Assembly (NCBI GenBank): GCA_902778255.1
Contig: CACYXD010000005.1
Span: forward strand, 179,585-243,584
Direction of reading: 5' to 3'
Length of the DNA stretch: 64,000 nt
From: an uncultured Prevotellaceae bacterium
GTDB taxonomy: Bacteria > Bacteroidota > Bacteroidia > Bacteroidales > Bacteroidaceae
In this document: piece by piece, positions 54,569-63,330 of the stretch
Layout: each line of letters starts with the position of its first letter
How positions within the stretch are numbered: the first letter of the stretch is position 1
Made by a program: the position numbers and the translations under genes
The notes under the pieces: model-generated
The model's database searches: none
Told to the model about the DNA's origin: nothing
The model's input: only the letters and a program-made list of their open reading frames with translations

Positions 54569-55423
54569 ATGTCAACAAGTAAGTTCAGAGTCCTTAGGAC
54601 ATGCGAATTCTGTGGTAAGGAGTTTTACGCACAGAAGGTCAGCACTCGCTACTGTAGTAAGCGGTGCAATGAGCTCGCCTACAAACAACGGAGGCGACAA
54701 AGACAAATCACAGAGGCAGAAGCAAAAGTTCTGCAAAAACCAATTGAAGAGGTAGGAAACAAGGAATTCCTATCTCTTCAAGACGCGTCTGTTTTGTTTG
54801 GCATCACCAAACGAAGTGTGTATAACCTCATATATAATGGGGTACTTCAGGCTTTCAAATTTAGCAGCAGAATGACTTTTGTTCGTAAGGCTGACATAGA
54901 AATTATGTTTGAAGGGCATCTTTACACGAAAAAGGTAAAGCCCGAGCGCAAACCCATCACCGAGTTCTACACCACAAAAGAGATCCAGGAGAAGTTTGGT
55001 GTATCAGAGGCATGGGTATTCAAACTTGCCAAGGAGAAGAAGATTCCAAAGGTTCTTCACCATGGTAAGACATACTGGAGTAAGCAGCACGTCGAAAAGC
55101 ATTTTGCCAAACACATTGAGAACAACAGCATCGTTGAATGGTATTCTGTTCAGGACATGATGGAGAAGTTTAATATGACCACTTCTGCTGTCTATTGCTT
55201 TGTGTCGAAGTTCAACATCCCGAAAAAGAAGATTAAGACGTCGGTTTACTACAGCAAGCAGCATGTAGATGCAGCCAAGGGTATCAATGAACCACCGAAG
55301 GAAGAGTTCTACACGATGAAAGAAGCCGTACAGCACTTTGGCATGACAGAGGACCAAATCTACAAATATGCCAAGAAAGCCCATGGAAGGCCGCATCGTA
55401 CTCATGAACAAACGGGAGCTTGA
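54569..55423 (+). CDS. zinc-ribbon protein with four tandem HTH units, frameshifted at the C-terminus
   Basis: A 284-residue protein. Residues 10-35 hold a four-Cys zinc site (CEFCGKEF...YCSKRC). Then four ~50-residue MerR/excisionase-type HTH units follow (EFLSLQDASVLFGI; EFYTTKEIQEKFGV; EWYSVQDMMEKFNM; EFYTMKEAVQHFGM). Units 2 and 3 end with the pattern IPK...YSKQHVD, but unit 4 breaks after IYKYAKKAH. In another frame (to a stop at 55451) the expected end is found: MEGRIVLMNKRELDAAL. A small deletion has therefore shifted the frame. It probably regulated the integrase or excision. Confidence 0.75.
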   Translation: MSTSKFRVLRTCEFCGKEFYAQKVSTRYCSKRCNELAYKQRRRQRQITEAEAKVLQKPIEEVGNKEFLSLQDASVLFGITKRSVYNLIYNGVLQAFKFSSRMTFVRKADIEIMFEGHLYTKKVKPERKPITEFYTTKEIQEKFGVSEAWVFKLAKEKKIPKVLHHGKTYWSKQHVEKHFAKHIENNSIVEWYSVQDMMEKFNMTTSAVYCFVSKFNIPKKKIKTSVYYSKQHVDAAKGINEPPKEEFYTMKEAVQHFGMTEDQIYKYAKKAHGRPHRTHEQTGA

Positions 55424-55496
55424 CGCGGCTTTGGCCCCTCCATCGATATGATACAGGCTTTTCCTTTGGCTGAAAATCTGTTAACCACATATTAAC

Positions 55497-55527
55497 TTTT
55501 TCACCCGAATCTCACTTGGTACTTTTG
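55497..55527 (+). promoter_or_regulatory. integrase promoter with shared operator-like sequence
   Basis: -7 box TACTTTTG (55520-55527). The 31 bp ending there match 57646-57676 in 23 positions, in particular TTCACCCGA...TCAC between the two promoter elements. Confidence 0.65.
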
Positions 55528-55589
55528 TACCGTGTTTCAACAATAATCAGTAATTCAAATATTCACCAATTTATAATCACATTTCAATT

Positions 55590-56708
55590 ATGAGTTTTGT
55601 ACATACATTAGTAAAGGTGACGCTTCGTGAGCGTCTTTACGAGAAAACTGGTCACATTGCACTTTATTTGGATTATTATCCACCTATCCGTGACCCGAAG
55701 ACAATGAAACAGACACGTCGTGAGTATCTTGGCTTGTATCTCTATGCCAAACCAACATGTGATGCCCTAGTTGCCTACAACAAGGAAATCCGCGAGAAGG
55801 CTCTTGCCATCTGTTGCATGCGTCAGACGGCAATCATCAACGAGGAATTCGGTTTCTTGGATCACAACAAAAAGAAGATGGACTTCTTGCCATACTTCAA
55901 AGAGTACGCTGACAAGAAGGGTGACAAATGGACTGCTGTATATAAGCACTTCAACAAATTCTGTGGCGGCAAATGTACCTTTGGCGACTTGACCGTAGAG
56001 TTCTGTCTGAAGTTCCAGCAATACTTGCTTGATGCACCTTCTCTAATACATCCCAAACAGAAGATGTGTAAGAATACTGTAGCTGCCTTTTGGGGCACCT
56101 TCCGTGCAATCGTGAAGAAGGCATACCTTGACAAGTATTTGCGTGAGAACATCAACGACTATCTGAGTGCGCTCAAAAAGGAAGATGTTCATAAGGAGTA
56201 TCTCACCCAGGAGGAGGTCATCAAGCTGGCCAACACCCCATGTGATTATCCTGTATTGAAACAGGCTTCTCTGTTTTCATGTCTTACGGGTCTGCGTATC
56301 AGCGACATCCTCAAACTGACATGGGAAGAAATCCAACTGGCACCCGATGAAGGCTATTGCTTGCGCTTTACTTCACAGAAGACAGATAGAGACGTGACTA
56401 TACCTATCGGTTTCCAAGCATACGAACTGCTTGGTGAACGTGGTGTGGGCAAAGTATTCAAAGGCCTCAAACGTTGTTGGACGCAAGGCCCATTGAAAAA
56501 ATGGGTGGCTGATGCTGGTATTACCAATAAGCACATCACCTTCCACTGTTTCCGACATACCTACGCTACACTCCAGATTGCAGCCGGAACCGACATCTAT
56601 ACCGTATCAAAGATGCTCACTCACAGGAACGTCTATACCACTCAGATTTATGCAGACCTTGTCAACGAAAAGAAGAGAGAAACCGTTGATAAGATTTCGT
56701 TGAAATAG
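55590..56708 (+). CDS. tyrosine recombinase (site-specific integrase)
   Basis: A 372-residue phage-type integrase that would insert and excise the element. An arm-binding N-terminus (residues about 1-90, KVTLRERLYEKTGHIALYLDYYP) and a core-binding domain (about 105-205) precede the catalytic domain. Catalytic residues visible are Arg in LTGLRISDILKLTWEEI, His-x-x-Arg in HCFRHTYATLQIA, His in LTHRNVYTTQ and the nucleophile Tyr in QIYADLV. It is typical of Bacteroidales integrative elements. No tRNA target is visible; insertion near the 3' side of mnmE is suggested by position. Confidence 0.93.
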   Translation: MSFVHTLVKVTLRERLYEKTGHIALYLDYYPPIRDPKTMKQTRREYLGLYLYAKPTCDALVAYNKEIREKALAICCMRQTAIINEEFGFLDHNKKKMDFLPYFKEYADKKGDKWTAVYKHFNKFCGGKCTFGDLTVEFCLKFQQYLLDAPSLIHPKQKMCKNTVAAFWGTFRAIVKKAYLDKYLRENINDYLSALKKEDVHKEYLTQEEVIKLANTPCDYPVLKQASLFSCLTGLRISDILKLTWEEIQLAPDEGYCLRFTSQKTDRDVTIPIGFQAYELLGERGVGKVFKGLKRCWTQGPLKKWVADAGITNKHITFHCFRHTYATLQIAAGTDIYTVSKMLTHRNVYTTQIYADLVNEKKRETVDKISLK

Positions 56709-57000
56709 TAGTTCTTGTTGTCCATTATTTATCGTTTTTAAGGGGCAAAGATGGCAAACACGTCATTTTTACCCTTAATTTATGTTAAATCTTCATTTTC
56801 CTTTACGTGAAAAGAATGAAAACAAGTGCCAAACAAGTCAATCATATGAAAAATAATTTTGCCCCCAAAATTCAAAGAAAACTCATTCTGCTCATTTAAC
56901 GTGCAGAACGTGAATGTTTTAGAATGTTAACGCGATTTGGTAGGAAAGTGATACTGGAGTAACTTTGTACCGCAATTCAGATTAATATCAATCGCTATAT
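56709..57000. promoter_or_regulatory. 292-bp gap with inverted repeats and a promoter
   Basis: GGGGCAAA near 56741 and TTTGCCCC near 56862 are an inverted pair about 110 bp apart. A TTCTGC/GCAGAA hairpin lies near 56886-56909. A consensus promoter follows: TTTG (56936-56939), 20 bp, TAACTTTG (56960-56967). No gene is visible in the gap. Confidence 0.6.
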
Positions 57001-57258
57001 ATGAGAAAAATCACAGTATATGACCAAGTCGCACTCATCGCACTAGCTGGCGAGTCCATGGTTTGCTACATCGGTTTGCACAATGTTGTCCAACTCGATG
57101 TTTTCTGTCCTTTCTCTATTGTCATAGTTTTAGACGAGCCCTTACTGGCTCATTTAAGCCCAAGGATACTGTTATGCCCAAAGAAACCGACAGGCACCCT
57201 TCAGATGAAGATGACGGCCACATTATTATATATAAAGAAAGGGAAGAAAGAGAATTGA
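57001..57258 (+). CDS. doubtful 85-residue open frame
   Basis: Its ATG is the first one after the promoter at 56936-56967 (start MRKITVYDQVALIALAG), which supports translation, but the second half overlaps the better-supported gene at 57174 in another frame and looks random. It may be a short leader protein, or the 5' part of a gene broken by a frameshift. Not recognised. Confidence 0.25.
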   Translation: MRKITVYDQVALIALAGESMVCYIGLHNVVQLDVFCPFSIVIVLDEPLLAHLSPRILLCPKKPTGTLQMKMTATLLYIKKGKKEN

Positions 57259-57608
57259 AGACCATCGATGCGGTCTTCAACTACACGATGCATTATATTG
57301 GTCAGTACCTGTCCCGGGATGAAAGGTCTCTCATCCGAGAAAACATCATCATCTTCTCCTTTGATAAGGATGAAGAGCTCCACCCTGTTATGCAGGACAA
57401 GTTTGATGATTTCAATCTCTATGACATCACGCACCTGTGTCATGCCATAGGTAATCATACCGTCACCAGAAAGAACATCTATCAGATAGCATCCTTTGCC
57501 AAGGCTTGCTTCCCTGCCTACACCAAGGGGCAGCATGTACATTCCATTGCTGCCAAACTCACCAATACCGACCGTGTCACCACCATTCCCGTTGGTGAAA
57601 CGTGGTAG
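57174..57608 (+). CDS. hypothetical mobile-element protein
   Basis: A 144-residue soluble protein from the ATG at 57174 (MPKETDRHPSDEDDGHIII). It is acidic at the start and mostly helical after residue 25 (ELKTIDAVFNYTMHYIGQYL; DLYDITHLC-like middle). Longer in-frame sequence to 57063 has no sensible protein character and is left out. No family is recognised. It sits between the integrase and the small HTH gene. Confidence 0.55.
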   Translation: MPKETDRHPSDEDDGHIIIYKEREERELKTIDAVFNYTMHYIGQYLSRDERSLIRENIIIFSFDKDEELHPVMQDKFDDFNLYDITHLCHAIGNHTVTRKNIYQIASFAKACFPAYTKGQHVHSIAAKLTNTDRVTTIPVGETW

Positions 57609-57645
57609 ATTTTCACTCGCTAACTCGGGTTAACCGCAGGTTCAC

Positions 57646-57676
57646 TTGTTCACCCGATAATCACCCCATACTTTTG
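57646..57676 (+). promoter_or_regulatory. promoter of the HTH-primase genes with shared operator-like sequence
   Basis: TTG (57646-57648), 20 bp, TACTTTTG (57669-57676). It shares TTCACCCGA...TCAC with the integrase promoter at the same register. Confidence 0.7.
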
Positions 57677-57704
57677 CAGTCGATTTTAATAAACGACTCA
57701 CAAT

Positions 57705-58091
57705 ATGGAAAATCGAACTATCAGTTTTGAGGACCTTCCTCAGGCCACTTCTGCATTACAGGGAGAGGTCCAGGCTCTACGCTCTGTTGTGGAGCAACTT
57801 GTTGTAGAAATCAAGTCTTCCAACGGGAAAGAAACCATGGAAGACATGATTGGAATCGACGAAGCATGTAGGCTTCTTGGATTGAAGAAACCTACCGTTT
57901 ATCACAAGGCGCAGAAACGCGAGATTAAGTCTTACAAGCCAGAAGGCACAAAGAAACTCATGTTCAAACGCTCTGAACTTTATGAGTGGCTGGAGAGCAA
58001 AGGCATCAGTAAAGAACCGGCTCCCGATGTGGAAGCAATTCTCGCCTCTCTGCAGAAAGGTGTTCGTCACAAACCGGGTTCAATCAAATAA
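57705..58091 (+). CDS. HTH (MerR/excisionase-like) DNA-binding protein
   Basis: A 128-residue protein. The N-terminal ~45 residues form a predicted coiled coil (LQGEVQALRSVVEQLVVEIKS), followed by a winged HTH of the excisionase family (MIGIDEACRLLGLKKPTVYHKAQKREIKSYKPEG...FKRSELYEWLESKGI, about 46-105). Such proteins stand upstream of replication or mobilization genes in Bacteroidales elements. It could bind the shared promoter sequence. The primase-like gene follows 12 bp later. Confidence 0.82.
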   Translation: MENRTISFEDLPQATSALQGEVQALRSVVEQLVVEIKSSNGKETMEDMIGIDEACRLLGLKKPTVYHKAQKREIKSYKPEGTKKLMFKRSELYEWLESKGISKEPAPDVEAILASLQKGVRHKPGSIK

Positions 58092-58103
58092 AAGAAGACT
58101 GGT

Positions 58104-59300
58104 ATGGAAGACGAAATCAAATACATGCGCATAGGCACCTCTTTATACAAGGTCGTCCGAAAGCCCGGGCTCAGCGGTTCTATGACCAAGACTATCATTC
58201 AATGGTCATACGGAGCCATCCGACAGGATGAATCCAAGGAGTATATCATCAATATCCCCAAGTATGATGGCTTCTGCATTGTGCCAGATAACATCAACTA
58301 CAAAAGGGTTGTCGGCAACTTCTACAACAAGTACGAGCCTATCAATCACATCCCCACCGAGGGTTCCTTCGTTCATATAGACTCACTCATCCATCATATC
58401 TTTGAGGAGCAATACGAGCTTGGGATGGACTATATCCAACTGCTCTATACCCGTCCACTCCAGAAGCTTCCGATTCTTCTGCTCGTCTCACAAGAACGCA
58501 ACACGGGTAAATCCACATTTCTCAACTTCTTGAAAGCCATTTTTCAGGATAATGTCACGTTCAATACCAACGAAGACTTTGGCAGCAAGTTCAATGAGGA
58601 CTGGGCTACCAAGCTACTCGTTGTCGTGGATGAGGTGATGCTGAACAAACGCGAGGACACGGAACGACTGAAGAACCTCAGTACGGCGCTCAACTACAAA
58701 GTCGAAGCCAAACAGAAGGACCGACATGAGATTGAGTTCTTCTCAAAGTTCGTCCTGTGTTCCAACAACGAGGCCTTCCCTATTATCATCGATCCAGAAG
58801 AAACTCGTTTCTGGGTTCGCAAGATTAGGCATCTTGAATCCGATGATACCGACTTCCTCAAAAAACTGAAGGTTGAGATTCCAGCTTTCTTATATTTCCT
58901 GTTGCATCGCCAGATGTACACCCGGGTGCAAAGCCGCATGTGGTTCTCCGCCAGCGACCTTCGCACGGCAGCACTCGAACGGATCATGAATTCCAGTCGT
59001 AGCCGCTTGGAACTGGACATGGCAGAACTGTTCAACGAAATCATGGATGCCCACCATACCGACAGCATTTCGTTCTGTATGGCAGACCTTATTGCTCTAT
59101 TCGAATACCATCACATCAAGATGGACAAAGCACAGGTCAAGCGAATACTCAAAGACCTGTGGAAGGTGCCTCATGCTGACAATGCGCTATCTTACTCCAC
59201 ATATATCATAGACAGAGATAACACTACTGGCTATGCTGAAGTGCGTCGCATCGGGCGCTTCTATACCGTCAGTCATGATAATATTTCTCATCTATTATAA
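58104..59300 (+). CDS. primase-helicase family protein (virulence-E/DUF5906 type)
   Basis: A 398-residue SF3-like ATPase, shown by Walker A QERNTGKSTFLNFL (about residues 132-145), Walker B LLVVVDEVML and sensor-like FVLCSNNEAFPI with an arginine-finger region (EETRFWVRKI). The C-terminal winged-helix-like part ends in RIGRFYTVSHDN. Relatives act in replication of phage satellites and integrative elements. No separate primase domain (Toprim or Prim-Pol) is seen in this polypeptide. Confidence 0.85.
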   Translation: MEDEIKYMRIGTSLYKVVRKPGLSGSMTKTIIQWSYGAIRQDESKEYIINIPKYDGFCIVPDNINYKRVVGNFYNKYEPINHIPTEGSFVHIDSLIHHIFEEQYELGMDYIQLLYTRPLQKLPILLLVSQERNTGKSTFLNFLKAIFQDNVTFNTNEDFGSKFNEDWATKLLVVVDEVMLNKREDTERLKNLSTALNYKVEAKQKDRHEIEFFSKFVLCSNNEAFPIIIDPEETRFWVRKIRHLESDDTDFLKKLKVEIPAFLYFLLHRQMYTRVQSRMWFSASDLRTAALERIMNSSRSRLELDMAELFNEIMDAHHTDSISFCMADLIALFEYHHIKMDKAQVKRILKDLWKVPHADNALSYSTYIIDRDNTTGYAEVRRIGRFYTVSHDNISHLL

Positions 59301-59608
59301 TATATTGTTGAATTGTTGAACAAAAGAGTAAAATCCATTGGTTACAAGACACTTAACACCCCAACAAACATTCAACAATCTTTCAATAAAGAAAGAAATA
59401 TGGTGAGGTAAGAACCCTGTGTCATCTGGCATTTTGATGAACACTACCATTTCAATTATGTGGCATGTTGAAGGGCATTATCGCTGAATACTCAGCACCT
59501 ATGCCCAAGGTCTCAACGTTTCATCAAATTCAACGGAAATTTAGAATTCTCTTTTCTTGACCGAATACAATTTTCAAATATTTATAACATCACTAAAGTT
59601 TCAAAATT
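59301..59608. other. 308-bp non-coding gap with 10-bp inverted repeat
   Basis: ATTGTTGAAT (59304-59313) recurs inverted as ATTCAACAAT (59370-59379), with extra GTTGAA/TTCAA copies nearby. The rest shows no gene and no clear promoter. It could hold a replication or transfer site; unproven. Confidence 0.5.
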
Positions 59609-59992
59609 ATGAATCCAGATTCTTCATTTAACAACTCAGGCGTTTCAAGTGCGCCAAGCAGACCAACGTACAATAATGGCGTTGGCTATCAGAACAACAA
59701 TCAGGTGTCACAACGTCCCAATGATGCACAAAGGGATATGACAACCCATGTCAATCAAGAAGAAACCAAACCAACGACAGTATCTGTTGCAACTACCCAA
59801 GCAGACTGGGTGCGTTTCAACACAATCTGTAACAAAGAACTTGTTGACAAGGTTCGTGCCATTGCTGACCGCAACCACAGTAGCATCCGTGATGTCGTTG
59901 AACTGATGTTCCGAAGGTGCATCAACGCCTACGAACAGAAGAACGGCATTATCACTATTGAACAAAAGAAACCGCTGGAAGAATTGTTCTAA
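59609..59992 (+). CDS. small mobilization-type DNA-binding protein (probable ribbon-helix-helix)
   Basis: A 127-residue protein. The first ~65 residues are Asn/Ser/Gln-rich and disordered. The C-terminal part (WVRFNTICNKELVDKVRAIADRNHSSIRDVVELMFRRCINAYEQ) looks like a ribbon-helix-helix or related dimeric DNA-binding fold. In other elements a protein of this kind precedes a relaxase and helps form the relaxosome, but no relaxase follows here; instead the paired structured repeats lie 140 bp downstream. Confidence 0.6.
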   Translation: MNPDSSFNNSGVSSAPSRPTYNNGVGYQNNNQVSQRPNDAQRDMTTHVNQEETKPTTVSVATTQADWVRFNTICNKELVDKVRAIADRNHSSIRDVVELMFRRCINAYEQKNGIITIEQKKPLEELF

Positions 59993-60129
59993 AGGCATAC
60001 TTGTGCTACATCCCACAATGAATCAATGGCGTTTTCTATGCCTAAAGGGGCATTGTTATGACATACCTCATTCCTTACCGGCACATCATTGTGTCTTTTC
60101 TTAACAGAATCATCATCGTAAGCAGAGGG

Positions 60130-60232
60130 GCTTGCCCTTCTGCCACTTTTTTCAAGTATCGGGAAGCTCACTACCCGATACCCTTTGGGGTGTCGGTGAG
60201 ACTGACCAGATAAAATCTGCAAGCAGAGGTCA
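60130..60232. repeat. structured element, copy 1
   Basis: Hairpin 1 GGG-CTTG-CCC; linker TGCCACTTTTTTCAAG; hairpin 2 built from CTCAC..CCGATACCC / GGGGTGTCGG.TGAG; then TGACC ... TCTGC-AA-GCAGA GGTCA. It is about 70% alike to copy 2, with the linker and the TGACCAGATAA block conserved. Strand and nature (RNA or DNA site) unknown. Confidence 0.75.
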
Positions 60233-60248
60233 CGAAATCAGAAAATCG

Positions 60249-60347
60249 GCTTGCCGATGCCACTTTTTTCAAGGTCGGGAAGCCTAATACCCCTCCCTAC
60301 TTCGTTAGGTGGGATGGCTGACCAGATAAGATAGCAAGCAGTGGTCA
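60249..60347. repeat. structured element, copy 2
   Basis: Hairpin 1 ATCGG-CTTG-CCGAT; the same linker TGCCACTTTTTTCAAG; hairpin 2 CTCCCTA / TAGGTGGGA-type; then TGACC ... GGTCA. Stem sequences differ from copy 1 while pairing is kept. The remainder of the 463-bp gap (59993-60455) shows no gene. Confidence 0.75.
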
Positions 60348-60455
60348 TGATTCATCACTCGTATCAGAGTATCGATGGCAACTCCAAATGAATCATTAAC
60401 ACTATGCACATAATGTCAAACTTGAAAAAGTGTCACAGCTTCACATTTGTCACAA

Positions 60456-63200
60456 TTAGCACATTATGTCTTTTAAAGCTTTCATTATCTTGTCCTTTTC
60501 TCCACTACCAGTCGTTGACAGACGAAGCAAGGGCAAACCATATACATCAAGAATATGGTTCTTCATTTCGTCACGTCGATGTTGGTCCGTTTCTTCATGA
60601 TGGAAATTATACCCATCGGTCTCAATCGCCAACAAAGGCTTTTTGGTGACGTGGTTTACTATGAGAAAATCAAGATGAGTTGCATAATGAGAAATGTATT
60701 TACACTCTTCATCATTGAGTAACGACCAATCTCTTACAACGGTCCTTAGCGGAGTGTGACAGAACACACCCAAGTGAGCGTATTCTGGGTGCTCATGAAT
60801 GATGTTCTCAATCAATGAGAATGTCAGATTCTCTGAATCATATTCAGAAATATTACGATGACCGGAAAGAAAAGCTATACGCTCGGCTGTATATTGACTG
60901 TAGAGATAATCGAAAATAGAGCTGATTTTACTCTCCGTCACGGAAAAATTGTTGTAGGCGATATAGTCTACCAAATCTGTGATGTTTCCCGCTCGCTCCT
61001 GTTCGTTACCTGAAACGACCAGGCAGAAGTGTTTCTTCGCTCTTGATATGGCGACATTCAACAAATTGGAATCATCAGCAAAGTCGCTTATCTCGTCATC
61101 CACGACACTCATGATGATGGTGTCCTTTTCTCGCCCCTGATACTTATGAATGGTGGCGGCCTCTATTGCGGGAATCTGATGGTTAAATTCATTCACCTGT
61201 TGGTTATATGGTGTGATGATGCCAATATCCGTTTCATCTTGCAAGTTTGGCATGATTTCCTCCTTTACCACATCTATCTCGCGCTGGTTATAGTGACCAC
61301 GCGTATGATGCCCTGGAGCAGTTTTCACAGCTGTCAGTACATTGGGTTCATCATTGTCTTCTGTCATAATCAACAGATTCCCACCATAGAAACGCTGATT
61401 GCAAAAGTTGATGATTTTGGGATGACAGCGGTAGTGCTCTCTGAGCAAGGTTTGCTTGATGTTTGGCATGACTGCACAAACAGACTGAAGAAAGCTGTAC
61501 TCAGCGCAGTTGTACCCTTTCAACACCTTGTATTCATTGGATATGGTGTCCAGTTTCAACTTGTCCTCATCCGTAACCACATTAGGGAGCTGGAGGGTGT
61601 CACCCACAATGACAGCATTCTTAGCACAAGTAAAAGCCAAAGCACCTGTTTCAATAGAGACCTGCGAGGCTTCATCCATAATAAGGTAGTCATAAACCAT
61701 ATCAGGGACAGCTGTTATTGCAGAAAAAGTTGTACTCAAAACAACAGGATATTGATTCACTAATTCTTCTGCATAAAGGCGCAACTCTTTCACGTCATTA
61801 AACATCCGGCGCTGCTCCTTGCTGTATCTGTTATTGAGAGCATTTTTTAGAACGGCCATTGAATGGTCTGTTAGTGCTGAAGACAATGTCTTTGAGTCAT
61901 AAGAGGCGAGCTGACTTACATGGTCATCTATGAAATCGGTCAGTTCCTTCATCCGCACAATATAATACAATGTCTGTAACTCCAATATGACCGACTGGAT
62001 ATTGCTCTTGTCTAATGACGACTTTACGCCAAGAAGGTATTTTCTGGTAAAATTCATCCAAGCCCACTTGATGCGTTCCACGAATTTGCCGAAAGAACCG
62101 TATGTAATGACATCGCCTTCGGCATAAGACTGATAGCGAAGCCAAAGATTCATAATACGTTGGGATTTAGCAGTTCTTTTAGGCGAATACGCCTCTTCAT
62201 CAATCTGATTGTCCTGCTTAAAATGCTCCCACTCCAGCTCTATTGCCTTCAGTTCTTGCTTCGCAGAAGCCAAACCTTCCTGCAACTCAAACACTTTCCG
62301 CAGTTGTTTCAAAGTGTCACCCGCTCTTCGTTTCTCTTGGAACGAATCTGTCTTCGACAAACTCCAAGTCTGTAATTCATCTGGAACAACAGGCTGATTA
62401 TTAACAAAGGCCTCCTTGTTTTCCCTTTTTCCTAATGGAGCCACAATGAAGTCCAGTCCATACTTCTGCAATTTCTCCAACACATTGGCTGTTGCAGAGT
62501 TATTGTTAGAGACCACCATCACCGTTTTTCCCTGTACCAGGATGTTGGCAATGATATTCAGGATCGTCTGTGTCTTTCCAGTTCCTGGAGGCCCTTGAAT
62601 CACGCTGATTTGGTTCTCAAAAGCACACCTTACGGCTTTCTCTTGACTGGAGTTACAGCCAAAAGGAAAAATCAGATCAGATACACGATGCCTTTTTACA
62701 TGATATACATTTGGGTTAAGATACGGGGCTGCAACCAACTCCTTATCAATAAAATCTATCTTTTCATAAAGCGCAGGAAGGATGCCACCATGTTCTTCAT
62801 CCTTGCCCAGTTCATTAACCTGTGCAATACGCTTTAGGAATTCAAAAGCATTATTTGCGATGTCGTCTGCCAGACACGATTCTACAACTTGAATGCTACC
62901 ATAAAGGTAGTCTTGAACATAACCATTGTTGAATGTAATACGCCAATGCGTTTGTTCTCCATGTTGGAAGGAACGAATGTCTTCAACGTTATGCTGTTCT
63001 CTTCCACCGATGTAAACCTTACAATGCAGATGGTCATGCCAGACAGCATCTTTTAACCAAACAACATCATTATACCTGTAATGATATGTATGAGGTGAAG
63101 ACTTGAACTTCACGTCGTACACACCATTATCGCCCATCAGGAACCGCTCTATCTGCAAAGCCTTAGGCTGACCTTTAATGATTATGAATGAGTTTGGCAT
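60456..63200 (-). CDS. large SF1 (UPF1/Dna2-like) helicase with C-terminal DUF2726 nuclease-like domain
   Basis: A 914-residue protein. All SF1B helicase motifs are visible: I GPPGTGKTQ (about residue 208), II IMDEASQVS, III VIVGDTLQLP, IV LREHYRCHPKIINF, V TIHKYQGREKDTI, VI LNVAISRAKKHF. The last ~110 residues match DUF2726 (THLDFLIV...KKPLLAIETDGYNFH; LPLLRLS), a PD-(D/E)XK-like nuclease pattern with Asp and Glu-x-Asp. The ~190-residue N-terminus is not recognised. The A+T content is visibly higher than in core genes. Such helicase-nuclease proteins are frequent cargo of mobile elements and several act in phage defence; that role here is inference. Confidence 0.85.
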   Translation of the reverse strand: MPNSFIIIKGQPKALQIERFLMGDNGVYDVKFKSSPHTYHYRYNDVVWLKDAVWHDHLHCKVYIGGREQHNVEDIRSFQHGEQTHWRITFNNGYVQDYLYGSIQVVESCLADDIANNAFEFLKRIAQVNELGKDEEHGGILPALYEKIDFIDKELVAAPYLNPNVYHVKRHRVSDLIFPFGCNSSQEKAVRCAFENQISVIQGPPGTGKTQTILNIIANILVQGKTVMVVSNNNSATANVLEKLQKYGLDFIVAPLGKRENKEAFVNNQPVVPDELQTWSLSKTDSFQEKRRAGDTLKQLRKVFELQEGLASAKQELKAIELEWEHFKQDNQIDEEAYSPKRTAKSQRIMNLWLRYQSYAEGDVITYGSFGKFVERIKWAWMNFTRKYLLGVKSSLDKSNIQSVILELQTLYYIVRMKELTDFIDDHVSQLASYDSKTLSSALTDHSMAVLKNALNNRYSKEQRRMFNDVKELRLYAEELVNQYPVVLSTTFSAITAVPDMVYDYLIMDEASQVSIETGALAFTCAKNAVIVGDTLQLPNVVTDEDKLKLDTISNEYKVLKGYNCAEYSFLQSVCAVMPNIKQTLLREHYRCHPKIINFCNQRFYGGNLLIMTEDNDEPNVLTAVKTAPGHHTRGHYNQREIDVVKEEIMPNLQDETDIGIITPYNQQVNEFNHQIPAIEAATIHKYQGREKDTIIMSVVDDEISDFADDSNLLNVAISRAKKHFCLVVSGNEQERAGNITDLVDYIAYNNFSVTESKISSIFDYLYSQYTAERIAFLSGHRNISEYDSENLTFSLIENIIHEHPEYAHLGVFCHTPLRTVVRDWSLLNDEECKYISHYATHLDFLIVNHVTKKPLLAIETDGYNFHHEETDQHRRDEMKNHILDVYGLPLLRLSTTGSGEKDKIMKALKDIMC

Positions 63201-63330
63201 TCTTATTTATGCATATATAAATCTGCATTTCTCTTTTTTGGCCTTTTCTTCTTTAATTATCACCTTTGATGTCATTGTATATAACTCCATACCCTTTGAT
63301 ATTCATATCGCCGAGAACGAGGGGTAGATA

